DNA from: JBCCQH01 sp039024435 | GTDB lineage: Bacteria; Bacteroidota; Bacteroidia; J057; JADKCL01 | Assembly (NCBI GenBank): GCA_039024435.1 | Contig: JBCCQH010000003.1 | Coordinates: 1 to 64,000, forward strand | Direction: 5' to 3' | DNA: 64,000 nt | Shown: positions 52,218-61,015 of the stretch, piece by piece | Layout of the letters: every line of letters begins with the position of its first letter | Position numbering within the stretch: the first letter of the stretch is position 1 | Notes under the pieces: model-generated | Seen by the model: the letters and a program-made list of their open reading frames with translations, nothing else | Database searches by the model: none | What the model was told of the DNA's origin: nothing | Translations under genes and position numbers: made by a program

Positions 52218-54728
52218 TCACCCCTCCACCGCCACGCTTTCTTCGGCGTGGTTGGGCAGGATGACCTTGAAAAGTGTGCCTTGCCCAGGTTCGGATTCTA
52301 CCCGGACATACCCCCCCATTTTTTCGGTGGCATTGCGGGTGATGTAGAGGCCCAGCCCGGATCCAGGGGCTTGCAGGGAAGCCCGGAAAAACAAATCAAA
52401 TACCTTCGCCAGGTGATCGGCGGGAATACCGACGCCATTGTCCTGCACGCTGATGATGGCGCGAAGGGCCGTGACCTCGATCCCTACTTCAATGCAAGAA
52501 AGCGGCTTGCGGTGATCCTGGTACTTGATTCCGTTCGAAATGAGGTTGTTCAGGACGATGCTCAAGCGCACCGGATCGCCAAAAAAATCAGCCTCACCCT
52601 GAGTATGGACGGTAAAGCGGATGCGATCTGCATTTTCCATAAAGCCCAGCCCTTGCCAAACCTCCTGGACCAACTCATCGATCCTAAGGCGCTTGCGGAC
52701 CACCTGCAGGCGCACGTCTTGCGAGAACTGCGTAAGCTGCCGAATGAATTCTTCCAGTTTCTTGACGCTTTTGTCCATGAGGGCGACGTAGCGCAAGATC
52801 GCCGCCAACTCATTTTCTTCCCGAATGATCCCGATCAGGCCCATAATCGAATTGAGTGGAGCTTTGAGATCGTGCGAGGCGCGGTACACGAAGCTGTCCA
52901 ATTCAAAGTTTCGCTCGATCAGCTCCTTTTCCTTTTTCGTGCGGTCGGTCACATCCAGGTAAAACCACACCCGCCCAAATACACCCTCCCGCAGTTCGAT
53001 GGCTTTGGAATAGCGCTCCACGACCCGGCCATCTTTGAACTCGATGATGCCCGATATAACGTCTTGCTCCTTGGGTGGGGCGACGGGTTTGGGGTCACTC
53101 GCCTTGGGCGCCGGCTTGATCTGGCCGAGGATGTGCGCCATCTTTTCCTCGTAGGTAGACTCGGCGATAAACTCCGGGGTCATGTTCCAGATGCGCAAGT
53201 AGAGGTCGTTGTAGTGCAGGGCTTCGCGGTCCTCATCGATAACCAGAATGCCCGTTTCGGACAATTCGAAAGTGGTTGTCAGCACCGCGTTGAAGCGCTG
53301 CAATTTCTCGCTGATCTGCCGGCGCCGGTACTGTTCGATGGAAAGCGCGGCCAAATCTGCCACTGAGCCGATGAAGTTCTGGTCCTCCAAACTCCAATGG
53401 CGGGGCTCCCGGGTTTCCACATTCAGAATTCCAATCAGTTCATCGCCGGCGCGGATCTGGCCATTGCACAGGCTCAGGGCCACCGCGGTGTATTCTCCCC
53501 GGGCAAAGTCTGCAATCGAGGAATGCTGGCGCGTATCGGGAACCATAAGGAGCCGATTCCGCATCGTTTCGGCGTAAAACCCGGGGAAATCCCGGAAAGA
53601 AATCACCGTTCCCTCGGAGTAGCGGTCTTCCGCGGGCAAATAGCATTTTCGGCTGACCATGCGATTCTGCGCGTGGTCAAGCAACCAGATGGTTACGGAA
53701 TCCGCCTGCAAAAGCTGGGCGGTATGGCGGACGATGGCGGCAAAAAAGGCGTCCTGATCCCCCGTTTTTACACTGGGATGGGTCGCCATATCGGTCATGA
53801 ACGCATTGCGCTCCCGGGAGCGCCGTTCCGATTCGATTAAACCCTGCTCGTAGCGCTTGCGCTGCGTGACGTCTTTGAAGAACCACATCCGCCCCATTGC
53901 TTCCTCATCCCGAAACACCCAGATGTAGGAAATCTCCAGGATCAGGCCATTCTGCAACTCAAACTCTTCCCCCGCTTCGATGACATCCTTCGAGAAGGGA
54001 CGGTTCAGAAATCGACCCAGTCGATCCGCATCCACCACCACCCGGCACGCACTCTCAAATGCGGCTTGCTGCATGTTCTGCTGAATGTACACTTCGGGGA
54101 CATCCATGTATTCGTGAAACAAAGGATTGGCCCGGATGAAATTTCCCTGGGTGTCCACCAGCAGGATACCATCCCGGCTGGCCCCCACCGCAGAATAGTT
54201 GATGAAATTCAGCTTTTCGTAGCTCTGGCGCAAAGTATTGATTCGAACGTAGATCGCAATTCCTCCAATGATCAAGGTCGGAACCGTCACCCCAAAGGCA
54301 AACACCGAGTCCAGTTGCGGATCCTCAGTAAAGTAGGTCACCAGCCCCAAGCCCACAATGCTGACCGCCGATACCACCAGCAGACTTCGCTGGGTATTGA
54401 TCACAAACAGCAGAGAAAAGTTGAGCAGCAAGTAGGAAATAAAAGCGTTGGGGTTGAAGTGGCTGCGGTACAAAAGATAGAGCAACCACACCATAACGAT
54501 GACCAGGGCGTAGTCGGTCAGAATGAACACGCGATTCCGGACCCAAGAAAAAAAGTAGCTCAAAGGCCCAATTGCCAGCAACAGACCGGGAACCCCCAGG
54601 CGCATCCACACCGGACTTTCGCTGGGATCACCGGGAAAAATAATCCCAATGGTGAGCAGAAAAACTCCCCCAACAAAAGTCAGAAAACGGTACGCTTCGC
54701 GCTTTGAACGCAGGATAGGTCTAAACAT
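52218..54728 (-). CDS. Membrane-anchored PAS-GAF-PAS sensor histidine kinase
   Basis: 836 residues from ATG 54728 (a TTG seven codons upstream is the alternative). About six membrane helices in residues 15-180, then a PAS domain (about 200-310, 'NFIRANPLFHEYMDVPEVY'), a GAF domain (about 330-465, 'LLQADSVTIWLLDHAQN'), a second PAS (about 480-600, 'LSETGILVIDEDREALHYND'), HisKA with the phosphoacceptor in 'YRASHDLKAPLNSIMGLIGI', and HATPase_c with N box 'LNNLISNGIKYQD', G1 'VQDNGVGIPADHLAKVFDLF' and G2 'PGSGLGLYITR'. No response regulator is adjacent. Signals sensed: unknown, internal sensing via GAF/PAS is likely. Confidence 0.93.
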   Translation of the reverse strand: MFRPILRSKREAYRFLTFVGGVFLLTIGIIFPGDPSESPVWMRLGVPGLLLAIGPLSYFFSWVRNRVFILTDYALVIVMVWLLYLLYRSHFNPNAFISYLLLNFSLLFVINTQRSLLVVSAVSIVGLGLVTYFTEDPQLDSVFAFGVTVPTLIIGGIAIYVRINTLRQSYEKLNFINYSAVGASRDGILLVDTQGNFIRANPLFHEYMDVPEVYIQQNMQQAAFESACRVVVDADRLGRFLNRPFSKDVIEAGEEFELQNGLILEISYIWVFRDEEAMGRMWFFKDVTQRKRYEQGLIESERRSRERNAFMTDMATHPSVKTGDQDAFFAAIVRHTAQLLQADSVTIWLLDHAQNRMVSRKCYLPAEDRYSEGTVISFRDFPGFYAETMRNRLLMVPDTRQHSSIADFARGEYTAVALSLCNGQIRAGDELIGILNVETREPRHWSLEDQNFIGSVADLAALSIEQYRRRQISEKLQRFNAVLTTTFELSETGILVIDEDREALHYNDLYLRIWNMTPEFIAESTYEEKMAHILGQIKPAPKASDPKPVAPPKEQDVISGIIEFKDGRVVERYSKAIELREGVFGRVWFYLDVTDRTKKEKELIERNFELDSFVYRASHDLKAPLNSIMGLIGIIREENELAAILRYVALMDKSVKKLEEFIRQLTQFSQDVRLQVVRKRLRIDELVQEVWQGLGFMENADRIRFTVHTQGEADFFGDPVRLSIVLNNLISNGIKYQDHRKPLSCIEVGIEVTALRAIISVQDNGVGIPADHLAKVFDLFFRASLQAPGSGLGLYITRNATEKMGGYVRVESEPGQGTLFKVILPNHAEESVAVEG

Positions 54729-54877
54729 CGCACCCAAGTCGGCAACCAATCATTAATGATCCGAAGTAGGATCACTTGATAAATTAATAAATCCCCTGGA
54801 AACAATTGTCAGTTACCGCACGTTTTTTCGGTAAATCCCGTCAGCTCCCCGGTCCCACCAAGCGCGAAGGCAGAAAT

Positions 54878-57304
54878 TCAGACGACCCGCGCGGTAAATC
54901 GCTTCATTAGAATCGTCTCCACATCCAGGTTGATGTGCCGGGCCAGTTCGATCAGCGCCGCGTTGAACTCTTCCTGTTCCTCGCCCCGTCGAATCTGCTT
55001 CAGCCAGTGGAACACAATGTTTTGCACGTCCCCGAGCAGCGGATTGATGCCAATCGGACGCGCCAAATTCAGCACTTTCCGGATGTTGTCGACCGCTTCG
55101 GTGCGGTTGGTGCGACCGGGAATCGACTCGGCCAGACGGCGCAGGCGGTGCCCGAGCAGATAGCTGTATTCCTCAGTATCGATGGGAATGTTCCACTTCT
55201 TCAGTTCATTGACCCGGGTGGTCAGCTTGCGGGTACTCACCCGCCGGTCCGAATCGGCAAAAAGGTCGCGCAGATCGCGGTTCAGCACCAGTTCCAGATT
55301 TTTCCGCAGGGGATCGGGCACTTCCAGGCCACTCGCCCGCATGACATTCATCAAATTGTAGTTCCGGTCGTTGATTTTGCGATAAGAATCGCTCGCCAGT
55401 GCCAACTGCTCATCCAGGATGCCTTGCAGCAACCGGATTTGCTCATCTTTGAACATGTCGAAAAAAGAGAACGGCTTCTGGCCAGGAAACTCCTTGAGTT
55501 TTTCGATCACCTGCGACAAGTTGGCCTGGTCAAAGGCCGGTTTCAGGCTTTCGCCCAGCAAGCGGTATTCCTCGGTTTCAAGCTGGGCAAAGGTGTGTCC
55601 GATCACGTGGTGGTGCCCCAGGTAGAGGATCACAAAGCTGAATTTCGCCTCGGAAAGGGTGATTTTTGACTTGACCTTCGTCAGCCCCATCACCAGGCGA
55701 TGGCTCCCGGCATTGTAGCGCTCAAATTCTTCGCTTTTGCAGACGTAGTTGAGCACTTCTTGCTTTTCAGGGTCTTCGGTAAAGATGGACCGCACCGCAT
55801 AGTGCATCCCGACTTGGGTCAAGTCCAGGCGGGCGGGCACGACCCGCTTTTCGTAGACTTCCCGACCGCTCTGGTACTCGGACAAGTTGCTCGGCGCCCG
55901 TTCCAGCACCTTGAGGAACTCTTCTTCCAGATCTTCGCCGAAGTAAACCTTGGCGAGCTGAATGCCCCGGTTGGCGTACTGCAAGACCTGCACCGGCTCG
56001 ATCCCGGAGATTTCATTGAAAAACCAGCCACAACTGGTAAACATATAGAGCGATTGCCGCTGCATCTCCAGCAGTGCCAGCACCCGGTTTTGCTCCCGCG
56101 GCTCCAATTTCCGAGGCACAAACGCCCGCAAAAAGGCCTCCGCCCGCTCAACCGAGCGCTTGAGGGGCACCCGGACGTATTCATTGCGCAGCCCCCAGGG
56201 ATCGTCGTGGAAGCGGTACATTTCCCGCTCGTAAATCTCCGCAAAGCGGTCGCTCAGGTGGTTCAAGGCGTCCCGCAGCGGCGTCCGCCAAGCTTGCTGC
56301 CAGTCCAGGTGCCCGCCGGTGTGGCAGCCACAATTGCTCCGCCAGCGCTCGATCCCGTGGGCACAGCTCCACGAGCTGTCCTCAACGATTTCCACCTCGT
56401 GGGTCACCTCCACGAGACTCAGGTACTCGCTGTAATTCGTGAGGCGGGCCAGGCCATTCGTCTTGATGTACTGCATGCAGTAGGCCAGCGCCATGTCACC
56501 GTTGCGGTGGTGGTGGCCGTAGGTTTCGCCGTCGGTCGCGATGTGAACCAGTTGGTCCTCATCGGTATTCGGGGCAAATCCATTCATGAGCGATTCGGCA
56601 AACTTCCGGCCATTTTCCAACAGCCCCCCAAAAGCGACCGCCTGCGAGCGTTCGCCATCGTAAAAAAACAGGTAGATGTGCTTGCCCGAAGGCAGCCGAC
56701 AGAGGTAAGGCCGGCGTGGATCTACCCCCGGCAGCCATTCTTCGCCCCCGATGCAGCGGTAGCGCTGGGCCTGGCTCGGGGCAAGCACCGTAAATTTGAT
56801 CCCGTTGTCCACCAATACTTCCAGCGTCTCGGTATCAACTGCGGTTTCCGCCAGCCACATTCCCTCGGCGTCCCGCCCAAAGCGGCGTTCGAAATCACGC
56901 AATCCCCACACTACTTGGGTCACCTTGTCCCGGCGGTTGGCCAGGGGCATGATGATGTGGTTGTAGACCTGGGCCATCGCCGAGCCGTGGCCATTGTACA
57001 ATTCCATACTGGCCGCGTCGGCGGCAATGATGGCTTGGTAGATCTTGGGCTTGTTTTGCTCCATCCAGGTGAGCAAGGTCGGCCCAAAATTGAAGCTCAT
57101 TCGGGCGTAGTTGTTCGTGATGTCCACGATGCGGCCCTCGTCGTTGAGGATGCGGGACACCGCATTGGGACCGTAGCACTCCTCCGTGATCCGCGCGTTC
57201 CAATCGTGGAAGGGACGGGCCGATTCCTGGATTTCGATTTCTTCCAACCAGGCGTTTTCGCGGGGAGGCTGGTAAAAATGTCCGTGGAGGGTGATGTATT
57301 TCAT
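54878..57304 (-). CDS. Glycoside hydrolase 57 / DUF3536 protein
   Basis: 808 residues from ATG 57304. The GH57 fold starts at 'KYITLHGHFYQPPRENAWLE', as in alpha-amylase/alpha-mannosidase-like members, with conserved 'WARMSFNFGPTLLTWME'-like region (NNYARMSFNFGPTL), 'GMWLAETAVDTETLEVLVD' (catalytic Glu in W-L-A/P-E) and 'HIATDGETYGHHHRNGD' (second acidic residue). The DUF3536 domain occupies residues about 480-800. It is the last gene of the glucan operon. It probably acts on alpha-1,4-glucan from GlgE/GlgB, but the substrate is not proven. Confidence 0.9.
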   Translation of the reverse strand: MKYITLHGHFYQPPRENAWLEEIEIQESARPFHDWNARITEECYGPNAVSRILNDEGRIVDITNNYARMSFNFGPTLLTWMEQNKPKIYQAIIAADAASMELYNGHGSAMAQVYNHIIMPLANRRDKVTQVVWGLRDFERRFGRDAEGMWLAETAVDTETLEVLVDNGIKFTVLAPSQAQRYRCIGGEEWLPGVDPRRPYLCRLPSGKHIYLFFYDGERSQAVAFGGLLENGRKFAESLMNGFAPNTDEDQLVHIATDGETYGHHHRNGDMALAYCMQYIKTNGLARLTNYSEYLSLVEVTHEVEIVEDSSWSCAHGIERWRSNCGCHTGGHLDWQQAWRTPLRDALNHLSDRFAEIYEREMYRFHDDPWGLRNEYVRVPLKRSVERAEAFLRAFVPRKLEPREQNRVLALLEMQRQSLYMFTSCGWFFNEISGIEPVQVLQYANRGIQLAKVYFGEDLEEEFLKVLERAPSNLSEYQSGREVYEKRVVPARLDLTQVGMHYAVRSIFTEDPEKQEVLNYVCKSEEFERYNAGSHRLVMGLTKVKSKITLSEAKFSFVILYLGHHHVIGHTFAQLETEEYRLLGESLKPAFDQANLSQVIEKLKEFPGQKPFSFFDMFKDEQIRLLQGILDEQLALASDSYRKINDRNYNLMNVMRASGLEVPDPLRKNLELVLNRDLRDLFADSDRRVSTRKLTTRVNELKKWNIPIDTEEYSYLLGHRLRRLAESIPGRTNRTEAVDNIRKVLNLARPIGINPLLGDVQNIVFHWLKQIRRGEEQEEFNAALIELARHINLDVETILMKRFTARVV

Positions 57305-57429
57305 AATTGTACCTCAAAGATAATGCCGGGCGGAACGAAACGACGCGGCGCGGGAAGTAAGAACGGAATATTGGGCGGTTTACCGCGTACGGCTACACGA
57401 CGCAGGAACGGTTCCGCTGGAGAAACCTC

Positions 57430-59409
57430 CTAAATCTTCTTCCAAACCACTACCGCCAGTGGCGGCAATTTGATCGTGAGCGATTGCGCGTGCCCGTGCG
57501 ACGGCTCCGCTCGGCTGGTGATGTCGGCGGCGGTGGCGAAGCCCGAACCGAAATATTCTGGCGCATCACTGTTCAAAACTTCCTTCCATTTGCCGCCGAA
57601 CGGCACCCCAATCCGGTAATTTTCCTGGGGAACGGGGGTCAGGTTGCAAGCTACGAGAAGATTGCTGCGGTTGGTTTTTCCTTGGCGCAAGTAGACGATC
57701 ACCGAGTTTGCGTGGTCGGAATGGTCGATCCACTGGAAGCCATTTTCGCGGTACTGCTGCTGAAACAGGGCCTTTTCCTTCCGGTAAAACGCGTTGAGGA
57801 CCTTGACCCACTGTTGCATCCCCTGGTGCGGGACAAACTGCAGGAGATCCCAGTGCAGGCTATCGTCGTTGTCCCATTCGCGGGTCTGCCCGAACTCCCC
57901 ACCCATGAAAAGCAGCTTAGCGCCCGGGTGCGTATACATGAAGCCGTAGAGCAGGCGCAGGTTCGCAAAGCGTTGCCACTCATCGCCCGGCATCCGCCCG
58001 ATCAGCGGTCCTTTGCCGTGGACGACCTCGTCGTGGGACAGCGGCAGCATGAAATTTTCCGTGAAGGCATAAGTCATGCTGAAGGTCAAATCGTTCTGGT
58101 GGTGCTTGCGGTAGACCGGATCTTTCTTGAAATATTCCAGCGTGTCGTTCATCCAGCCCATCATCCACTTCATTCCGAAGCCCAGCCCCCCGAGGAAAGT
58201 GGGACGGGAAACCATGGGCCAAGAAGTCGATTCCTCGGCGATGGTCTGTACATCCGGAAATTCGGCGTAGACGACTTCGTTGAGTTCGCGCATCAGGGAA
58301 ATGGCTTCCAGGTTCTCGCGGCCGCCGTGCGCATTGGGCACCCACTCGCCGGCCTCCCGGCTGTAGTCGAGGTACAGCATGGACGCCACCGCATCGACCC
58401 GCAGCCCATCCGCATGGTAAAGGTCGAGCCAAAACAGGGCGTTGCTGATCAGGAAGGAGCGGACCTCATTGCGGCCGTAGTTAAAAATGTAGCTCTTCCA
58501 GTCGGGGTGGAAGCCCTTGCGCGGGTCTTCGTGCTCGTACAGGGCGGTGCCGTCGTAGCGGTAGATTCCGTGGGCATCACCCGGAAAGTGGCTCGGCACC
58601 CAATCCAAAAACACCCCAATTCCGGCCTTGTGGAAGGCTTCGACCAGATACATGAAGTCCTGCGGCGTGCCCTGACGGGAAGTCGGCGCGAAATAACCCA
58701 CAATTTGGTAGCCCCAGGAACCACCAAAGGGGTGCTCCATCACCGGCATGAATTCGACGTGGGTGTAGCCCATTTCCTTAACGTAAGGCACCAGATCGTC
58801 CGCCAATTCGCGGTAGCTCAACGAGCGAAAACCTTCATCTACCTTGCGTTTCCAGGAGGCCAGATGTACCTCGTAGACCGAAACTGGGGCTTCGAGAGAA
58901 TTTTTCTTGCTGCGTCCATTCATCCAGCGCTTGTCCTTCCAGGTGTAGCTGAGGTCCCAGACGATGGAAGCCGTGCGGGGCGGTTCTTCCCAGGCAAATG
59001 CAAACAAATCCGCCTTTTCCAGCTCCTGCCCCCCCTCCCGGGAGGTGAGGTGGTACTTATAGACTTCGCCCTGCCCGATGGCGGGGATGAAACCTTCCCA
59101 GATGCCGGAGGAATCCCAGCGGTGGTGGAGCGGGTGGGAAGCACGGTCCCAACCGTTGAAATTGCCGATGACGCTCACCCGGGTGGCATTTGGCGCCCAC
59201 ACCGAAAAGTACACCCCCTGCGTTCCCTCAACCTCAAGAATATGACTGCCGAGCTTTTCGTACAAGCGAAAATGCTTGCCCTCCCGGAAAAGATGAATGT
59301 CAAATTCGGTCCAGAGGCTGTATTCCCAGACCGGAGTATCGGGTTTAACCGCTTGGGGCTTCTTCAACTCGGTCGAAGCCGAAGCTTTCTTGGTTTTTGT
59401 CTTAGTCAT
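57430..59409 (-). CDS. glgB: 1,4-alpha-glucan branching enzyme
   Basis: 659 residues from ATG 59409. N-terminal CBM48 (about 50-150; 'GVYFSVWAPNATRVSVIGNF'), then GH13 catalytic domain with 'VLDWVPSHFP'-type region I (FLDWVPSHFPGDAHG), region II 'DGLRVDAVASMLYLDY' with the nucleophile Asp, region III 'IAEESTSWPMV' with the acid Glu, region IV 'LSHDEVVHGKGPLI' (transition-state Asp), and an all-beta C-terminal domain. It makes alpha-1,6 branches in the glucan. Its start overlaps the maltokinase stop by 8 bases, so translation is coupled. Confidence 0.97.
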   Translation of the reverse strand: MTKTKTKKASASTELKKPQAVKPDTPVWEYSLWTEFDIHLFREGKHFRLYEKLGSHILEVEGTQGVYFSVWAPNATRVSVIGNFNGWDRASHPLHHRWDSSGIWEGFIPAIGQGEVYKYHLTSREGGQELEKADLFAFAWEEPPRTASIVWDLSYTWKDKRWMNGRSKKNSLEAPVSVYEVHLASWKRKVDEGFRSLSYRELADDLVPYVKEMGYTHVEFMPVMEHPFGGSWGYQIVGYFAPTSRQGTPQDFMYLVEAFHKAGIGVFLDWVPSHFPGDAHGIYRYDGTALYEHEDPRKGFHPDWKSYIFNYGRNEVRSFLISNALFWLDLYHADGLRVDAVASMLYLDYSREAGEWVPNAHGGRENLEAISLMRELNEVVYAEFPDVQTIAEESTSWPMVSRPTFLGGLGFGMKWMMGWMNDTLEYFKKDPVYRKHHQNDLTFSMTYAFTENFMLPLSHDEVVHGKGPLIGRMPGDEWQRFANLRLLYGFMYTHPGAKLLFMGGEFGQTREWDNDDSLHWDLLQFVPHQGMQQWVKVLNAFYRKEKALFQQQYRENGFQWIDHSDHANSVIVYLRQGKTNRSNLLVACNLTPVPQENYRIGVPFGGKWKEVLNSDAPEYFGSGFATAADITSRAEPSHGHAQSLTIKLPPLAVVVWKKI

Positions 59410-61009
59410 TGTTAAGGATCTGGTTGAGTCCTTTGAGCGGGATCACCACCCAATCCGGGCGACTGTTCAGTTCGTACCCCAACTCGTAAATCGCTTTTTC
59501 AAAAATGTGGTAACGCAGGAGAAAGTCGATCTCCTTCTTGTAGCCGATGCTCAGGCCATTTTCGTACGCGGTGTTGAGGTAAGTGTGCAAGAACACCGCC
59601 ACAATGGCCCGGTAATAGCGTCCGCCGGCCTCCATGAGTTCGTTTTCGGACAACTGGTAGGCGTGCTGCGAAAAAATCGTCGCGTAGACCGCGTAGTGAA
59701 AAGAGCGGCACATCCCGGCCACATCTTTCAGGGGGGAGTGTTTGACTTTCCGGTCACGGATGGTTGCTTCTGGCTCCCCTTCAAAGTCCAGGATGACATA
59801 GTCATTATCGGAGAGCAAGACCTGGCCCAGGTGATAATCGCCGTGGATGCGGATGCGGGCCCCGTTGAGGGCACGGTCATCGAAGTTGACGATGCGGCTT
59901 TTGACCTCGGACTTGCGCGCCAGGAATTCCTCGGCGTAGGTGCGTGCTTTCGGGGACAGGGTTTCCAGGATGGATTCCATGGTCGTGATCCGGTGGTCCA
60001 GCATGTAGAGAATACGGTTCAACAGCCAGACCTTGTAGTCCTCAGAATAGGGGATGGAGGTAAAGGCAGTTTCGGTCCGCTCCCAGAAAAGGGCCAGGTG
60101 CAGTTCGGCCGTCCGCTGGGCGAGCAGCTCGGTCCGCGCCAGTGCTTCCTCACCGATCAGGTCCCAGAAGGGCACCGGCAGATCTTCGGCGGCCAGCGGC
60201 TCGTAGAGCGGGATTTTTTCCAATGTATCCACGGGGTGCCCCCCGGCTTCCAGCCGGGAAAAATAGCCCTCCACCTGCTGGAGGAAAAAAGGCCAAGCAT
60301 CGCCCTGGTTTTCGACTTTTCGCTGCATGAGCCCAAGGGTTACCTTGTAGGCCTCGGAACGGGACCAGTTGATCGCCCCGCAGTAAGCGGGCGTGTACCG
60401 GAAGTCGGTCTTCTCGGTGAGAAACCGGCTGACTTCGTAGTCCGGATTCTGCCCGCGGTAGAGCTTTCGGTATATTTTCAGGAAATAACGCTCATTGAAA
60501 ACGATGGTCGTATTGCTCTGCTCGATGTTGAGCAATCGCGAATGCAGGTCCTGCCCCGGCTGCCAGGTCAATCCCCGGCCGTGGTCCATAATCATCAGGC
60601 CGTCCACCACGTTGAGCACCCGGTCGGTGGCGATGCAAGTAAAAAGGCTATCGCGAAAGGCCGCCACGTACAGCGCATCGACCAGCCAGCCCTGGATTCC
60701 CCCGACCTCTGCTTCCAGCACCTTGCCTTCCGGTTCCGCAACTTCACCGGTCTCAAAGCTCAGGGGCACGAAGTAGGTGTCGGAATTGGAAGTGATAAAA
60801 ATGACTTCTACCAGCAGCAAGTGCACCAGCCGGCCATCCGTCTCGTAGCGCAGGTGAGACTCGATCTCATACTTTTTGACCCGCGCCGATTTCGCGCCAA
60901 ACCAGCGTTTGGATTGCAGGTAGGCGGGAATACCCGCGTCCACGAGTTGCTTTCGGAACTGGGCATCTTCCAGGATATGGGACCAGTCTTGCGGGGTGGC
61001 AATGTTCAT
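59402..61009 (-). CDS. mak: Maltokinase (Mak/Pep2)
   Basis: 535 residues from ATG 61009. N-terminal cap 'YLQSKRWFGAKSARVKKYEI' (the RWFG-K motif of maltokinases), then a protein-kinase-like fold with the catalytic loop 'RIRIHGDYHLGQVLLSDN' and the metal-binding 'YVILDFEGEPEATIRDRK'. It phosphorylates maltose with ATP to maltose-1-phosphate, the donor for GlgE. It lies between glgE (6 bases before) and glgB (8-base overlap). No trehalose synthase domain is fused or adjacent, so maltose must come from elsewhere. Confidence 0.95.
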   Translation of the reverse strand: MNIATPQDWSHILEDAQFRKQLVDAGIPAYLQSKRWFGAKSARVKKYEIESHLRYETDGRLVHLLLVEVIFITSNSDTYFVPLSFETGEVAEPEGKVLEAEVGGIQGWLVDALYVAAFRDSLFTCIATDRVLNVVDGLMIMDHGRGLTWQPGQDLHSRLLNIEQSNTTIVFNERYFLKIYRKLYRGQNPDYEVSRFLTEKTDFRYTPAYCGAINWSRSEAYKVTLGLMQRKVENQGDAWPFFLQQVEGYFSRLEAGGHPVDTLEKIPLYEPLAAEDLPVPFWDLIGEEALARTELLAQRTAELHLALFWERTETAFTSIPYSEDYKVWLLNRILYMLDHRITTMESILETLSPKARTYAEEFLARKSEVKSRIVNFDDRALNGARIRIHGDYHLGQVLLSDNDYVILDFEGEPEATIRDRKVKHSPLKDVAGMCRSFHYAVYATIFSQHAYQLSENELMEAGGRYYRAIVAVFLHTYLNTAYENGLSIGYKKEIDFLLRYHIFEKAIYELGYELNSRPDWVVIPLKGLNQILNND

Positions 61010-61015
61010 ACTGGG